Made by a program: the position numbers and the translations under genes
Notes under the pieces: model-generated
Seen by the model: only the letters and a program-made list of their open reading frames with translations
Told to the model about the DNA's origin: nothing
The model's database searches: none
From: Streptomyces sp. WMMC500
GTDB taxonomy: Bacteria; Actinomycetota; Actinomycetes; Streptomycetales; Streptomycetaceae
Direction of reading: 5' to 3'
Length of the DNA stretch: 64,000 nt
NCBI RefSeq assembly: GCF_027497195.1
Contig: NZ_CP114905.1
Location: 5,033,001 to 5,097,000 of the forward strand
Shown: positions 1-8,867 of the stretch, piece by piece
How the letters are laid out: each line of letters starts with the position of its first letter
How positions within the stretch are numbered: the first letter of the stretch is position 1

Positions 1-1
1 G

Positions 2-328
2 GTCATCCTCTTCGCGTTCTGCCTGACGTGGGTGTTCGTGCTGATCGGGATGCTGGCACGGGAGCCGGGGGCGGTGCAGGGCATCGGCTTCATGGCGATG
101 TTCCCGCTGACCTTCGGGACCAACGTACTGGTGCCCACCGACACCCTCCCCGGCTGGCTGCAGGCGTGGGTCGACGCCAACCCGGTGACGGCGGTGATGG
201 AGACGGCCCGCGGGCTGATGGTCGGGGGCGCGGTCGCGGGGCCGGTGCTGGAGACGGTGCTGTGGAGTGCGGGGGTCCTCGCGGTGTTCTTCCCGCTGGC
301 GGTGGCGGCCTACCGGCGGCGGGCCTGA
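2..328 (+). CDS. ABC-2 type transporter permease, DrrB-like (3' part only)
   Basis: The reading frame is open from the left edge, so the start lies outside the window; 108 residues remain. It holds hydrophobic segments and a stretch resembling the C-terminal part of daunorubicin-resistance DrrB/ABC-2 permeases: Phe-Pro-Leu-Thr-Phe followed by Asn-Val-Leu-Val-Pro, then Pro-Gly-Trp-Leu-Gln and Asn-Pro-Val-Thr, and a final membrane helix before a Tyr-Arg-Arg-Arg end. Such permeases pair with a DrrA-like ATPase, presumably upstream and unseen, to export drugs or lipids. Its 3' end overlaps the convergent SARP regulator by 19 bp. The family is clear; the substrate cannot be told. Confidence 0.8.
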   Translation, partial: VILFAFCLTWVFVLIGMLAREPGAVQGIGFMAMFPLTFGTNVLVPTDTLPGWLQAWVDANPVTAVMETARGLMVGGAVAGPVLETVLWSAGVLAVFFPLAVAAYRRRA

Positions 329-3300
329 GGGTCCGGGGCGTCGCTGACGTACGCGCGGAGCAGTCCGATGGCGTCGCCCTGCTTGAGCGCGGCGCCGCGG
401 GACCGGGCCGGGTCGAAGTCCGCGCCGAGGGCGCGGCGCAGCCGGGCGGCCAGTTCCGCGGCGTCCGGCAGCGCCACGTCGCCGACCCCGCGGACGGCGT
501 CGGCCGCGCCGAGCAGTTCGGCGGCGCGGGTGAGCCGCGAACGTTCAAGTCCGGGTCCGGCGGACGCGGCCCCTGCCCCGGTGCCCTCGTCCTCCGCCAG
601 CGTCGCCACGCCGACCCCGACGATCGCGACCACCGGCATGTCCTTGACCGCGATGGCGACGTCGAGCGCCGTCGCCATCTCCGTACGCGCACCGGCCACG
701 TCGCCCCGTACGCACGCCAGCAGCGCTCGCCCTGTCCGTACGATCGCCTCGATCTGCGGCACCGCCACGCCGCCCCGCCGCAGCGTCGCCAGCGCCTCCT
801 CGTACCACCGCGCCGCCTCGTCCCCCTCCCCCGCCCAGCGCGCGAGGTCGCCCAGGACGTCGCGGCAGAGCGCCGCGACGTGCGAGCGGCCGTCGCGCGC
901 CGCCGAACGCAACACGCGGTGCAACTCGGCGCGCGCCTCCTCCGTGCGCCCCTGCGCGGCATCGAGCTGGGCGAGCCGGGTGCGCAACTGGCCCACGTCG
1001 TCCTCGGCGTGCACCTCGTGCATCAGCCGCAGCGCCTCCTCGAACCCCGCCCGCGCCCGTTCCGCCTCCCCGAGCAGCGCCCGGTACTCGGCGAGCTGGT
1101 GCAGCGCCATCGCCAGCCCCCACCGGTCGCCGATCTCGCGGAACTCCGCCGCCGCCACCTCCAGGTCCTCCACCAGCCCCGGCCCGTACCCCCGGTTCTC
1201 CCGGAAAGCGGCCCGCATCATCCGCAGCAGCGCCCGCGCCCACGGGTCCGGGTGCCCCAGCCGCGTCTCGATCACCGCGAGCCCGCGTTCCTCGTCGTCC
1301 GTGAACACCGCGATGCCCGGTTCCAGCAGTGCCAGCATCGGGTGCCCGCCCTCGGGGTCGACGCGGGCCGCCAGTGTCCTCAGCTCCTCGACGGTCTCCG
1401 CGCTGGGCTGGCTGCGGCCGGTGGTGGCGGAGTTGATCAGGTAGAAGCCGAGGGCGACCGCGTGCGGTTCGAGCGGCCGGTCGCCGGGGACGTCGAGGGC
1501 GAGGCGCAGCCAGTCGGCGGCCTCGGTGTGGTGCCCGAGGATCGTCCAGTAGATGCCGAGGGCGGCGGCCATGCGGACCGAGGTGTCCGCGTCCGCGGCG
1601 TCGATGGCGTGCCGCAGGGCCGCGAGGAGGTTGTCGTGTTCGGCGTCGAGCAGGGCGATCCAGCCGAGCTGTTCCCGGCCGCGTACGTGCGGGTCGGCGG
1701 TCTCGGCGAGCCGCAGGAAGTACGCGGTGTGGGCGGCCCGTACGCGATCCAGGTCACCGGCCTCGGCGAGGCGGTCGCGGCCGAACTCGCGGATGGTCTC
1801 CAGCATGCGGTAGCGCGGACCGGCGCTCGGCGCGCCTTCCGCGCCCTGCGGTGCTTCCGCACTCTGCATCTGCAGCAGGGACTTGTCGGCCAGCGCGGCG
1901 AGCAGGTCGAGCGCGGTGACGACGTCCATACCGCACACGCCCGCGACGGATTCGGGGGTCGCGCCGCCCGGGAACACCGACAGCCACTCCGCGAGCCGCC
2001 GTTCCTCCTCGCCCAGCAGCTCCCAGCTCCAGGCGACGACGGCCTGGAGCGTACGGTGCCGGGGCAGCGCGGTCCGGCTGCCGCTGGTCAGCAGCCGGAA
2101 CCGGTCGTCCAGACGGGCCGCGACCTGTTCGACGGGCAGTGAGCGCAGCCGGGCGGCGGCCAGTTCGATGGCCAGCGGCAGGCCGTCGAGGCGGCGGCAG
2201 ACCTCCGCGACGGCGGCGGCGTTGGCGGGGCCGACGGCGAAGTCGGGGCGGGCGGCCCGGGCGCGGTCGGCGAAGAGGCGGACGGCGGGGGCGGCGGCGA
2301 GGGCGTCCGAGGCGTCCGGCGTGTCCGGGGCGTCCGGCGCGGGCAGGCCCAGGGGCGGGACGGGGCAGAGGGTCTCGCCGTCGGTGCCCAGCGGCTCGCG
2401 GCTGGTGGCGAGCACGCGCAGCTCGGGGCAGCGGCGCAGGAGATGGTCCACGAGGTGGGCGGCGGCGGAGACGACGTGCTCGCAGTTGTCGAGTACGAGC
2501 GTGGTGGGCGCGGCGGCGAGGGTCTCGGTGAGCCGGGTCAGCACGTCGCGCGGGGGCAGGTGGCGGTTGTCGAGCACGGCGGTCTCGCGCTGGCCGAGGG
2601 CGCCGAGCACGGCGAACGGGACGTCGTCGCCGCCGGTCACGGGCGCGAGCTCGACGAGCCACACGCCGCCGGGGGAGGTGTCGAGCAGCCCGGCGCCCAC
2701 GGTGGTGGCCAGGCGGGTCTTGCCGGCGCCGCCGGGTCCCGTGAGGGTGACGAGCCGCGAGGCGTCGAGCAGCGCGTGCACCCGGCGCAGCTCGTCGGCG
2801 CGGCCGACGAAGCTGGTGAGGGCCGCGCGCAGGTTGGTGCGGACCGGGGGCGCGGGCTCGTCGGGGGCGGGCTCGTCAGGGGCGGGCCGCCCGGCGTCGG
2901 CGCCGCCGCCCGTCCGCGTACGGTCCGGACCGGCGGCGCCGCCCGGGCGCGTACCGAGCGTCCCGCCGGCGCCTATCGGCGTCGCGCCGTACGGCCCGGC
3001 AGAACCGGCGCCGCCCCACCCCGGCACCTCGCCCCGCAGCACCGCCACGTGCAGCTCCCGCAGGTGCTCCGACGGGTCCGCGCCCAGCTCCTCCGCGAGC
3101 AGCGCGCGGTACTCCTCGAACGCCGCGAGCGCCTCCGGCTGCCGGCCCGTCGCACACAGCGCGCGCATCAGCAGGGCGCGCGGGCGCTCGCGCAGCGGGT
3201 GCGCCGTCGTCAGCGCCTCCAGCTCGGGGACCGCGGCACCGGGGCGCCCGGCCCCCGGGCTGCCCGCGGCGAGTCCGGCCTCGGCGAGTCCGGCCTCGAT

Positions 3301-3786
3301 GCGGTCCTCGGTGGCCGCCAGCCGCAGCTCGTCCAGCCGGTGCGCGGGCGCCGCCGCGAACGGCGCGTCCGCCACGTCCGCGAGCGCGGGCCCCCGCCAC
3401 AGCCCCAGCGCCTCCTCCAGCAGCCGCCGCGCGGCCACGGGGTCGCCGGCTGACAGCGCCTCGCGCCCGGCGTGCGCCTGCCGCTCGAAGCGCACCGCGT
3501 CCACCGCCTCCGGGGGCAGCGCGAGCCGGTAGCCGGCGGGCCCGTACGCGAGGGCGTCGGCCCGGCCGAGCGCCCGGCGCAGCCGGGAGACGAGGGACTG
3601 CAGCGCGTTGCCGGGGTCGGCGGGGGCGGCGTCGCCCCACAGGTCGTCGGCGAGCAGTGCCGTGCCGACGTACTTCCCGGGGTCGAGCGCGAGCCGGACG
3701 AGCAGCGCGCGCAGCCGGCCGCCGGTGATCTCCACGGGCACCCCGCCGGCGGCCACCTCCAGCGGACCCAGCACCCCAATGCGCAC
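310..3786 (-). CDS. AfsR/SARP-family regulator with NB-ARC ATPase and TPR-like tail
   Basis: A 1158-residue protein of the large SARP-STAND type. Residues 1-95 form the OmpR-like winged helix (start MRIGVLGPLEV), followed by a BTAD domain to about residue 260 and a Pro/Gly/Thr-rich linker. An NB-ARC-type ATPase follows, with a Walker A (GPGGAGKTRLA) near residue 350 and a Walker-B-like LVLDNCEH near 433. The Ala/Glu-rich C-terminal half looks like tetratricopeptide helices. Relatives activate secondary-metabolite genes after ATP-dependent oligomerisation. It may control the neighbouring terpenoid pair or exporter, but this is inferred from proximity only. The start sits at the beginning of the conserved domain. 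Confidence 0.9.
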   Translation of the reverse strand: MRIGVLGPLEVAAGGVPVEITGGRLRALLVRLALDPGKYVGTALLADDLWGDAAPADPGNALQSLVSRLRRALGRADALAYGPAGYRLALPPEAVDAVRFERQAHAGREALSAGDPVAARRLLEEALGLWRGPALADVADAPFAAAPAHRLDELRLAATEDRIEAGLAEAGLAAGSPGAGRPGAAVPELEALTTAHPLRERPRALLMRALCATGRQPEALAAFEEYRALLAEELGADPSEHLRELHVAVLRGEVPGWGGAGSAGPYGATPIGAGGTLGTRPGGAAGPDRTRTGGGADAGRPAPDEPAPDEPAPPVRTNLRAALTSFVGRADELRRVHALLDASRLVTLTGPGGAGKTRLATTVGAGLLDTSPGGVWLVELAPVTGGDDVPFAVLGALGQRETAVLDNRHLPPRDVLTRLTETLAAAPTTLVLDNCEHVVSAAAHLVDHLLRRCPELRVLATSREPLGTDGETLCPVPPLGLPAPDAPDTPDASDALAAAPAVRLFADRARAARPDFAVGPANAAAVAEVCRRLDGLPLAIELAAARLRSLPVEQVAARLDDRFRLLTSGSRTALPRHRTLQAVVAWSWELLGEEERRLAEWLSVFPGGATPESVAGVCGMDVVTALDLLAALADKSLLQMQSAEAPQGAEGAPSAGPRYRMLETIREFGRDRLAEAGDLDRVRAAHTAYFLRLAETADPHVRGREQLGWIALLDAEHDNLLAALRHAIDAADADTSVRMAAALGIYWTILGHHTEAADWLRLALDVPGDRPLEPHAVALGFYLINSATTGRSQPSAETVEELRTLAARVDPEGGHPMLALLEPGIAVFTDDEERGLAVIETRLGHPDPWARALLRMMRAAFRENRGYGPGLVEDLEVAAAEFREIGDRWGLAMALHQLAEYRALLGEAERARAGFEEALRLMHEVHAEDDVGQLRTRLAQLDAAQGRTEEARAELHRVLRSAARDGRSHVAALCRDVLGDLARWAGEGDEAARWYEEALATLRRGGVAVPQIEAIVRTGRALLACVRGDVAGARTEMATALDVAIAVKDMPVVAIVGVGVATLAEDEGTGAGAASAGPGLERSRLTRAAELLGAADAVRGVGDVALPDAAELAARLRRALGADFDPARSRGAALKQGDAIGLLRAYVSDAPDPQARRR

Positions 3787-3922
3787 GACGCCAGCCTCTC
3801 ACGCACCCCGTGAGCGGCCGATCTCCTTTTACCCGCCCCTGACCGCGGGCCCCCGCTCCCTCCCCACGGGTATTCGGGACCCGGGACCCCAGACGCGAGA
3901 TCCCGGACCCCGTCCCCCGGAT

Positions 3923-3958
3923 CCCGGCGCCGGTGCGGACGCGGACACCGGCGCCGGG
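3923..3958 (-). terminator. 13-bp perfect hairpin downstream of the methyltransferase
   Basis: Arms 3923-3935 and 3946-3958 are exact inverted repeats of 13 bases (CCCGGCGCCGGTG) around a 10-nt loop, with no U tract, as is usual for actinomycete terminators. It lies about 60 bp beyond the stop of the C-methyltransferase and upstream of the SARP gene, so it probably ends the terpenoid transcript and separates it from the regulator. The rest of the 230-bp gap is GC-rich with several GGGACCC/ATCCCGG near-repeats and no gene. Confidence 0.6.
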
Positions 3959-4016
3959 CCGTCCCGGTGGGTCCCGCCGGCCGCGGGTGCCCACCGGGCG
4001 AACAGGTCGGATCCGA

Positions 4017-4871
4017 TCAGACCCGATCCGCGGCGATCAGCAGGTACTGGAAGCTCCCGCTGCGGTACGCCGTGAGGAACACGTCCTCGATCCCCGTGGC
4101 CACCGAGGACTTCGTCCGCAGCTCCCAGTACGGGATCGTGGCCTCGGTCAGGTCGATGACCGCCGCGGGCACCAGCCGGTGCGCCACCAGTTCCCTGAAG
4201 TACGTCGACCGCGGGTGCACGTTGCAGATGTAGTGCGCGTTGATCTGGCTGACCGCGCGGGACGGCAGCCCGTAGGCGTCGTTGTAGCAGCCGGTGATGG
4301 TCACGTACCGGCCGCCGCGGGTGAGGAGCCGCGCGTGCTCCTCGAAGAGCTGGGCCAGCTCCACGTACATCGTGCTCTCGTTGTTCCAGATCCCGCGGAA
4401 CGCGCCCGTCTCGAAGCCGGTGTCGAGCATGTTCTTCAGGTGGAAGCGCACCGCGCTCCCGATGCCGCGGCGCTGCACCTGGTCGTTGGCGAAGGCGACC
4501 TGGGACTGGGAGATCGAGATACCGTCGACGCGGCAGCCGAATCGTTCGTGCGCCATGAAACTCGTGCCGCCGCGGCCGGAGCCGGCGTCCAGCAGCCGGG
4601 CGGCGGGGCCCGGGTCGCCGAGGTGGTCCAGCAGGAGGGTGGCCTGCGCGGTCTCCAGACGGTGCATCTCCGCGATGATCCGCGCGTCCCTGGTCTCCTC
4701 CGGGCCCGCCAGCACGGACTGGTCGACCTCGCCGATGCCGTAGTGGTGGTGGTACGTCCCGCTGACGTCGCCGAGCCTGAGGTTGACCGGGTCCTTCTCG
4801 CGGTTCCAGTAGTCGGCGATGGAGTGCTGGTACGGGCTGGTGAGGACCTTCGTGTCGGCGGCTGCCGCCAT
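4017..4871 (-). CDS. Geranyl diphosphate 2-C-methyltransferase
   Basis: 284 residues. It resembles the SAM-dependent enzyme that methylates geranyl diphosphate at C2, giving 2-methylgeranyl diphosphate, the C11 precursor of 2-methylisoborneol and 2-methylenebornane. Visible family marks are the N-terminal YQHSIADYWN region, the histidine run in GTYHHHYG, the SAM-binding loop LDAGSGRGG and the terminal FLTAYRSGSFQYL. The ATG at 4871 is chosen over an upstream ATG because AGAAGGAGA stands just before it. It is the second gene after the terpene cyclase (5063-6259) on the same strand, which supports the assignment. I am confident of the family. Confidence 0.92.
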   Translation of the reverse strand: MAAAADTKVLTSPYQHSIADYWNREKDPVNLRLGDVSGTYHHHYGIGEVDQSVLAGPEETRDARIIAEMHRLETAQATLLLDHLGDPGPAARLLDAGSGRGGTSFMAHERFGCRVDGISISQSQVAFANDQVQRRGIGSAVRFHLKNMLDTGFETGAFRGIWNNESTMYVELAQLFEEHARLLTRGGRYVTITGCYNDAYGLPSRAVSQINAHYICNVHPRSTYFRELVAHRLVPAAVIDLTEATIPYWELRTKSSVATGIEDVFLTAYRSGSFQYLLIAADRV

Positions 4872-4962
4872 GGTCGTTCTCCTTCTGAGGCGTGCTGAGA
4901 AGTGCAGAGGCTGCTGAGGCGTGGTCGAGGACGTGCCGGCGCGGGACGCGTGGGGGCGTCGG

Positions 4963-5002
4963 GCGGACATGCGGGCACGTCAGCGGACATGCGGGTACGT
5001 CA
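4963..5002. repeat. 20-bp tandem duplication between cyclase and methyltransferase genes
   Basis: Two head-to-tail copies of a 20-bp unit (4963-4982 and 4983-5002) differ at a single base (GGGCACG against GGGTACG). They lie in the 190-bp spacer of the two-gene terpenoid unit. No protein-coding role is apparent; a recent slippage event or a regulatory element in the spacer is possible. Confidence 0.7.
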
Positions 5003-5062
5003 GGGGGACTGGCGGCGGGCCCGGCGGCCGCGATGTCGGGAGGGCCGGGCGGGCCGGGCGGG

Positions 5063-6259
5063 TCAGGCGGTCTGGTAGCGCGCGCTCGTGGCGTGCCACT
5101 CCTTGCAGCCGCCCATCCAGGCCCACACCCCGGCCAGGAAGCGGCCGAGCTGCGGGGAGCCGGCGGCGGTGAGGGCCGCGGCCTCCGCCTCGTAGGTGTG
5201 CATCAGCTCGTCGTGGATGAGGGCCGTCCGGTCCACGGCCTCCTGGAGGGTGCAGCCTTCCTCGGCGGCGATCAGGTTGGGCAGGTTGGTGTCCGTGGGG
5301 TCTTCCTTTCCCATCGAGTACAGATCGTTGAGGAGCACGCTGGCGGTGCCCGCGTAGAGGTAGGTGCGGCGGACCCGGGCGTCGGCGAACTCGTCGGGCG
5401 GCAGCTCGTACCCGCCGACGGGGTCCACGAGGACCATGCAGGGGAAGAACGCGTTCTCGTAGCGGTGCAGCAGGTACTCCCACACCGCGGGGGTGCGCTC
5501 CGAGGCGCGCCACTCGGCCTCCTGGCCGTACCCGACGAACATGACGGCCAGCTCATGCCGCAACCGGGCGACCTGCGTGGGGCCCGCGTACCGCGAGAGG
5601 TGCGCGAGGGCGGAGCGGAACGCGCGCAGCACCGGCTCGCGCTGGACGGTCTCCTCGAACTGCGGCATGTAGCGCGCGGGGAGCCGCACGGGGTCGATGA
5701 CCGCGTGCGCCAGCGCCATCCGCTCGCCGAGCAGGGCGGGATCCGCGTCCTCGCCCTCGTCCACCCAGTGGTCGTCGACGGACCACTCGGCCAGGCCGCA
5801 CTTGGCGGCGGCCAGCAGCCGGTCCGCGTCGTCGCAGTCGGGGTGGGCGAGCATGAAGAGGCGGCCGAACTGGTGGGAGCGCAGACGCTCGATGCGGCCG
5901 GTGAAGATGCCGATCTCCTCGGCCCACTCGACCAGGCGCTCGTTGACCTCCTCGCCGAGCGCGGGGTCGTTGCGAACGGCGTCCGGGCAGTACAGCGGCG
6001 GGATCCGCAGGCCGCCCCGCTCGGTGCCGCCGTCGGGCGGGGGCGCGGTGCCGGACTCGGGCCCGGCGGGGGCGTCGGCTTCGGGCCCTGAGCCGGATCC
6101 CGGCTGCGGACCGGCATTCGTATGGGCGGGGGGCTCCGCCTCGCGGGGCGGGGCGGCCTGCGGTACGCACCCGGACAGCGGGCGCGCGGCGGCGGTGCCC
6201 AGCCCGGTGGGGGCGAGGGGGAGGAGGGCGCGGAGTGCTTCGGCGGGTGCTCCGGTCAT
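5063..6259 (-). CDS. Family-2-encapsulin-cargo-type terpene cyclase (2-methylisoborneol synthase-like)
   Basis: 398 residues from the ATG at 6259. The first ~100 residues are Pro/Gly/Ala-rich and disordered, with an APTGLGTAAAR segment matching the GPTGxGTAA motif I recall from 2-methylisoborneol synthases, where this N-terminal region serves for encapsulin cargo loading. The cyclase domain has the acidic motif DDHWVDE (about residue 161) and the second metal motif NDLYSMGKE (about residue 309). The published MIB synthase motif is DDCYCED, so the product may be MIB, 2-methylenebornane or another C11 terpene. The methyltransferase follows. The start is uncertain: no strong ribosome site is seen, and an in-frame GTG lies three codons upstream. 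Confidence 0.88.
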   Translation of the reverse strand: MTGAPAEALRALLPLAPTGLGTAAARPLSGCVPQAAPPREAEPPAHTNAGPQPGSGSGPEADAPAGPESGTAPPPDGGTERGGLRIPPLYCPDAVRNDPALGEEVNERLVEWAEEIGIFTGRIERLRSHQFGRLFMLAHPDCDDADRLLAAAKCGLAEWSVDDHWVDEGEDADPALLGERMALAHAVIDPVRLPARYMPQFEETVQREPVLRAFRSALAHLSRYAGPTQVARLRHELAVMFVGYGQEAEWRASERTPAVWEYLLHRYENAFFPCMVLVDPVGGYELPPDEFADARVRRTYLYAGTASVLLNDLYSMGKEDPTDTNLPNLIAAEEGCTLQEAVDRTALIHDELMHTYEAEAAALTAAGSPQLGRFLAGVWAWMGGCKEWHATSARYQTA

Positions 6260-6405
6260 GCGCGACACCCGGCCTGGGCGGAGGCCGGCGAGGAGATCGT
6301 CATACTTCGACGCTAGGCATCTGCGCCGAGTGCGGCAATCGCTCGAAAGAGTAGGCATAAAAGGGGGATTGGCCGGGTGGAGATCCCTCCGAGAAGTCGT
6401 CGGGT

Positions 6406-6421
6406 GAAACGGTTGCGTTTC
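6406..6421. promoter_or_regulatory. Palindromic operator candidate for the TetR repressor
   Basis: GAAACG-GTTG-CGTTTC is a perfect 6-bp inverted repeat with a 4-nt centre. It overlaps the -35 hexamer of the promoter ahead of the tetR gene and lies in the divergent gap facing the terpene cyclase. Placement and symmetry are typical of TetR autoregulatory operators. Confidence 0.6.
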
Positions 6422-6441
6422 TCCCGTGCGGGATCTAGCGT
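6413..6441 (+). promoter_or_regulatory. Vegetative-type promoter for tetR and the efflux gene
   Basis: TTGCGT (6413-6418), a 17-bp spacer and TAGCGT (6436-6441) make a good sigma-70/HrdB-type promoter about 40 bp before the tetR ATG. The -35 overlaps the palindrome at 6406-6421, so repressor binding would block polymerase. Confidence 0.55.
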
Positions 6442-6482
6442 GGACATCAGGAAACAATTCTGTATGAAAGGGACCGACCGTC

Positions 6483-7106
6483 ATGTCCGGCAGCCCCGTC
6501 GGCCCACTCCCCGGCCAGCCCGCCGGCGCCCGGATCCGCCGCCCCCGGATGACGCCCGAGCGCGAGCGCGAGCTGCTGGAGGCCGTGCTGGGCGTGCTGC
6601 GCGAGTCGGGGTATGAGGCGCTGTCGATGGACCTCGTCGCGGCCCGCGCGCGCTGCAGCAAGGCGACGCTGTACCGGCAGTGGCACAGCAAGGCGGAGAT
6701 GGTCGTGGCCGCGATGATCGCGAACCGGCCCGTGGACCCGGGCGCCGTCGACACCGGCTCGCTGCGCGGCGATCTGATCAGCCTCGTCGGGGAGTTGTCC
6801 ACCACGGCGGAGAAGGACACCGCGCTGATCGCCGCGATACACCACGCCGCGCTCACCGACGGCGACCTGGCCGCGACGCTGCACACGTCGCTCGCGGACT
6901 ACGAGTTCACGCATCTGACCGGGCTGCTCGACCGGGCGGTGGAGCGCGGCGAGCTGCAACGGCGGCCGGGCGCGGCCGAGTTCCTGCCGCAGTTGCTGTT
7001 CGGCGCGGTCGTCACCCGTCCTCTGATAGACGGGGCGTTCGCCGACTCCACGTATCTCGCCCGGTTCGTCGACCTGGTGGTGCTGCCGGCACTGCGCCAC
7101 TCCTGA
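6483..7106 (+). CDS. TetR/AcrR-family transcriptional repressor
   Basis: 207 residues. The N-terminal helix-turn-helix spans about residues 20-66 (start of helix 1 at MTPERERELLEAV; recognition region CSKATLYRQWHSK), followed by an all-helical ligand-binding domain. A purine-rich AAAGGGA precedes the ATG. The DHA2 efflux gene follows on the same strand after 198 bp, so the usual reading is a drug-responsive repressor controlling itself and the pump. The terpene cyclase is transcribed divergently from the same gap and might also be affected. Confidence 0.92.
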   Translation: MSGSPVGPLPGQPAGARIRRPRMTPERERELLEAVLGVLRESGYEALSMDLVAARARCSKATLYRQWHSKAEMVVAAMIANRPVDPGAVDTGSLRGDLISLVGELSTTAEKDTALIAAIHHAALTDGDLAATLHTSLADYEFTHLTGLLDRAVERGELQRRPGAAEFLPQLLFGAVVTRPLIDGAFADSTYLARFVDLVVLPALRHS

Positions 7107-7304
7107 CCCGTAAGGCGCCCTCGACCCTCACCGGCCGCCCCGCGCCGTCCGCAGCCCGCTTCGGCTGCCGGCTGCCGTACGCCGTACGCCGTCCTCCGAC
7201 CGTCACCCCCGGGCCCGGCCCGTACCGCACCGACCCGCGTCCGCACGCGGCCCCGCACCGGAACCCGGCCCTCCGCGCATCTGACCCCCCACACGGAGCC
7301 CGCC

Positions 7305-8828
7305 ATGTCCCGTACCCGTGCCGAAGCCGGCGGCGACCCCGGCGACGCCGACGCGTCCGACGCCGAGGCGTCCCAGGCCGAGCGCGCCCACCGCCACCGC
7401 TGGCTGATCCTCGGCGTCCTCGGCCTCGCCCAGTTGATGGTCGTCCTCGACGTGACCATCGTGAACATCGCCCTGCCGTCCGCCCAGGACGACCTCGGCT
7501 TCGACAACGGCGACCGGCAGTGGGTCGTCACGGCGTACTCGCTGGCCTTCGGCAGCCTCCTGCTCCTCGGCGGCCGGATCGCCGACCTCGTCGGCCGCAA
7601 GGTCACCTTCCTCGTCGGCCTCGTCGGCTTCGCCACCGCGTCGGCCGTGGCCGGCGCCTCCGTGAACTTCGAGATGCTCGTCGTCGCCCGCGCCTTCCAG
7701 GGCGCCACCGGCGCGCTTCTCGCCCCGTCGGCGCTGTCGCTGCTGACGACGACGTTCACCGACAAGGACGAGCGGGCGAAGGCGTTCAGCGTCTACGGCG
7801 CCGTGTCCGGCGCGGGCGGCGCCATCGGCCTGCTCCTGGGCGGCCTGCTCACCGAGTACCTGGACTGGCGCTGGACGCTGTACGTGAACGTGCTCCTCGC
7901 CGTCGTCGCCTTCGGCTTCGCCTTCGTGCTGCTGATCCGTACCGCACGGGACCGGAGCGTCACGCTCGACGTGCCGGGCACGGCCCTGGTCACCGCCGGG
8001 CTGTTCTGCGTCGTCTACGGCTTCTCCAACGCCGAGCACCAGGACTGGGGCGCGCTGGCCACCTGGGTGCTGCTGATCGTCGGTGGCCTGCTGCTCGTGG
8101 CGTTCGTCCGGTGGCAGGAGCGCAGCCCGCACCCGTTGCTGCCGTTGCGCATCCTCGCCGACCGCAACCGCGGCGCGTCCTACCTCGGCATGCTGATCGC
8201 CGCCGCCGGCATGTTCGGCGTCTTTCTGTTCCTCACGTACTACCTGCAGACCGGTATCGGCTACACGCCGATCGAATCCGGTGTGGCCTTTCTGCCGATG
8301 GTCGGCGCCCTGGTGTTCGCCGCAACGCTCGCCACCAACGTCCTCCTGCCGCGCTTCGGGCCGCGGCTGGTGCTGCCGGCGGGCATGGCGGCCGCGACCG
8401 CCGGGCTGGCGTGGATGACGAGCCTGGACTTCAACAGCTCGTACGCCGCGCACATCCTGCCGATGACCTTCGTGGCCGGCCTCGGCCTCGGTCTGATCGT
8501 GGCGACGGCGATGAGCCTGGGCACGCTGGGCGTCTCCGTGCACGACGCGGGCGTGGCCTCCGCGACGGTCAACGCCATGCAGCAGGTGGGCGGCTCCATC
8601 GGCATCGCGTTGCTCAATACCATCTCCGCGAGCGCCGCCACCGACTACGTCTCCGGGCGCAACCCCAGGGACCCGGCCGTGCGGGCGCAGGCGGCGCTGG
8701 AGAGCTACCACACCGCGTTCTGGTGGTCGGCGGGCTTCTTCGCCGTCGGCGCCGTGGTGACCGTCCTCCTGTACCGGTCCGGCGTGCCCGAGGAACTGAA
8801 GGGCGGAGCGCCCACGATCCAGACGTGA
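7305..8828 (+). CDS. MFS transporter, DHA2 (14-helix, EmrB/QacA) family
   Basis: 507 residues with about 14 hydrophobic segments. The first helix carries the DHA2 motif LDVTIVNIALP, and GGRIADLVGRK after helix 2 is MFS motif A. The antiporter-type motif lies in SGAGGAIGLLLGG near residue 170. Members of this family expel drugs, antibiotics or lipids using the proton gradient. GGAG stands 8 nt before the ATG. The tetR gene upstream is its likely regulator. The substrate is unknown; export of a hydrophobic compound is inferred. Confidence 0.93.
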   Translation: MSRTRAEAGGDPGDADASDAEASQAERAHRHRWLILGVLGLAQLMVVLDVTIVNIALPSAQDDLGFDNGDRQWVVTAYSLAFGSLLLLGGRIADLVGRKVTFLVGLVGFATASAVAGASVNFEMLVVARAFQGATGALLAPSALSLLTTTFTDKDERAKAFSVYGAVSGAGGAIGLLLGGLLTEYLDWRWTLYVNVLLAVVAFGFAFVLLIRTARDRSVTLDVPGTALVTAGLFCVVYGFSNAEHQDWGALATWVLLIVGGLLLVAFVRWQERSPHPLLPLRILADRNRGASYLGMLIAAAGMFGVFLFLTYYLQTGIGYTPIESGVAFLPMVGALVFAATLATNVLLPRFGPRLVLPAGMAAATAGLAWMTSLDFNSSYAAHILPMTFVAGLGLGLIVATAMSLGTLGVSVHDAGVASATVNAMQQVGGSIGIALLNTISASAATDYVSGRNPRDPAVRAQAALESYHTAFWWSAGFFAVGAVVTVLLYRSGVPEELKGGAPTIQT

Positions 8829-8867
8829 GCGGCCCGCCCGCGACCTACGCCACGCCCGCTCGCCCGC

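Noticed and set aside
28..2142. Long open frames on the strand opposite the SARP regulator
   Set aside because: They are products of strong third-position GC bias; their sequences are Arg/Ala/Gly/Pro-rich and match no family, while the opposite frame is a complete regulator.
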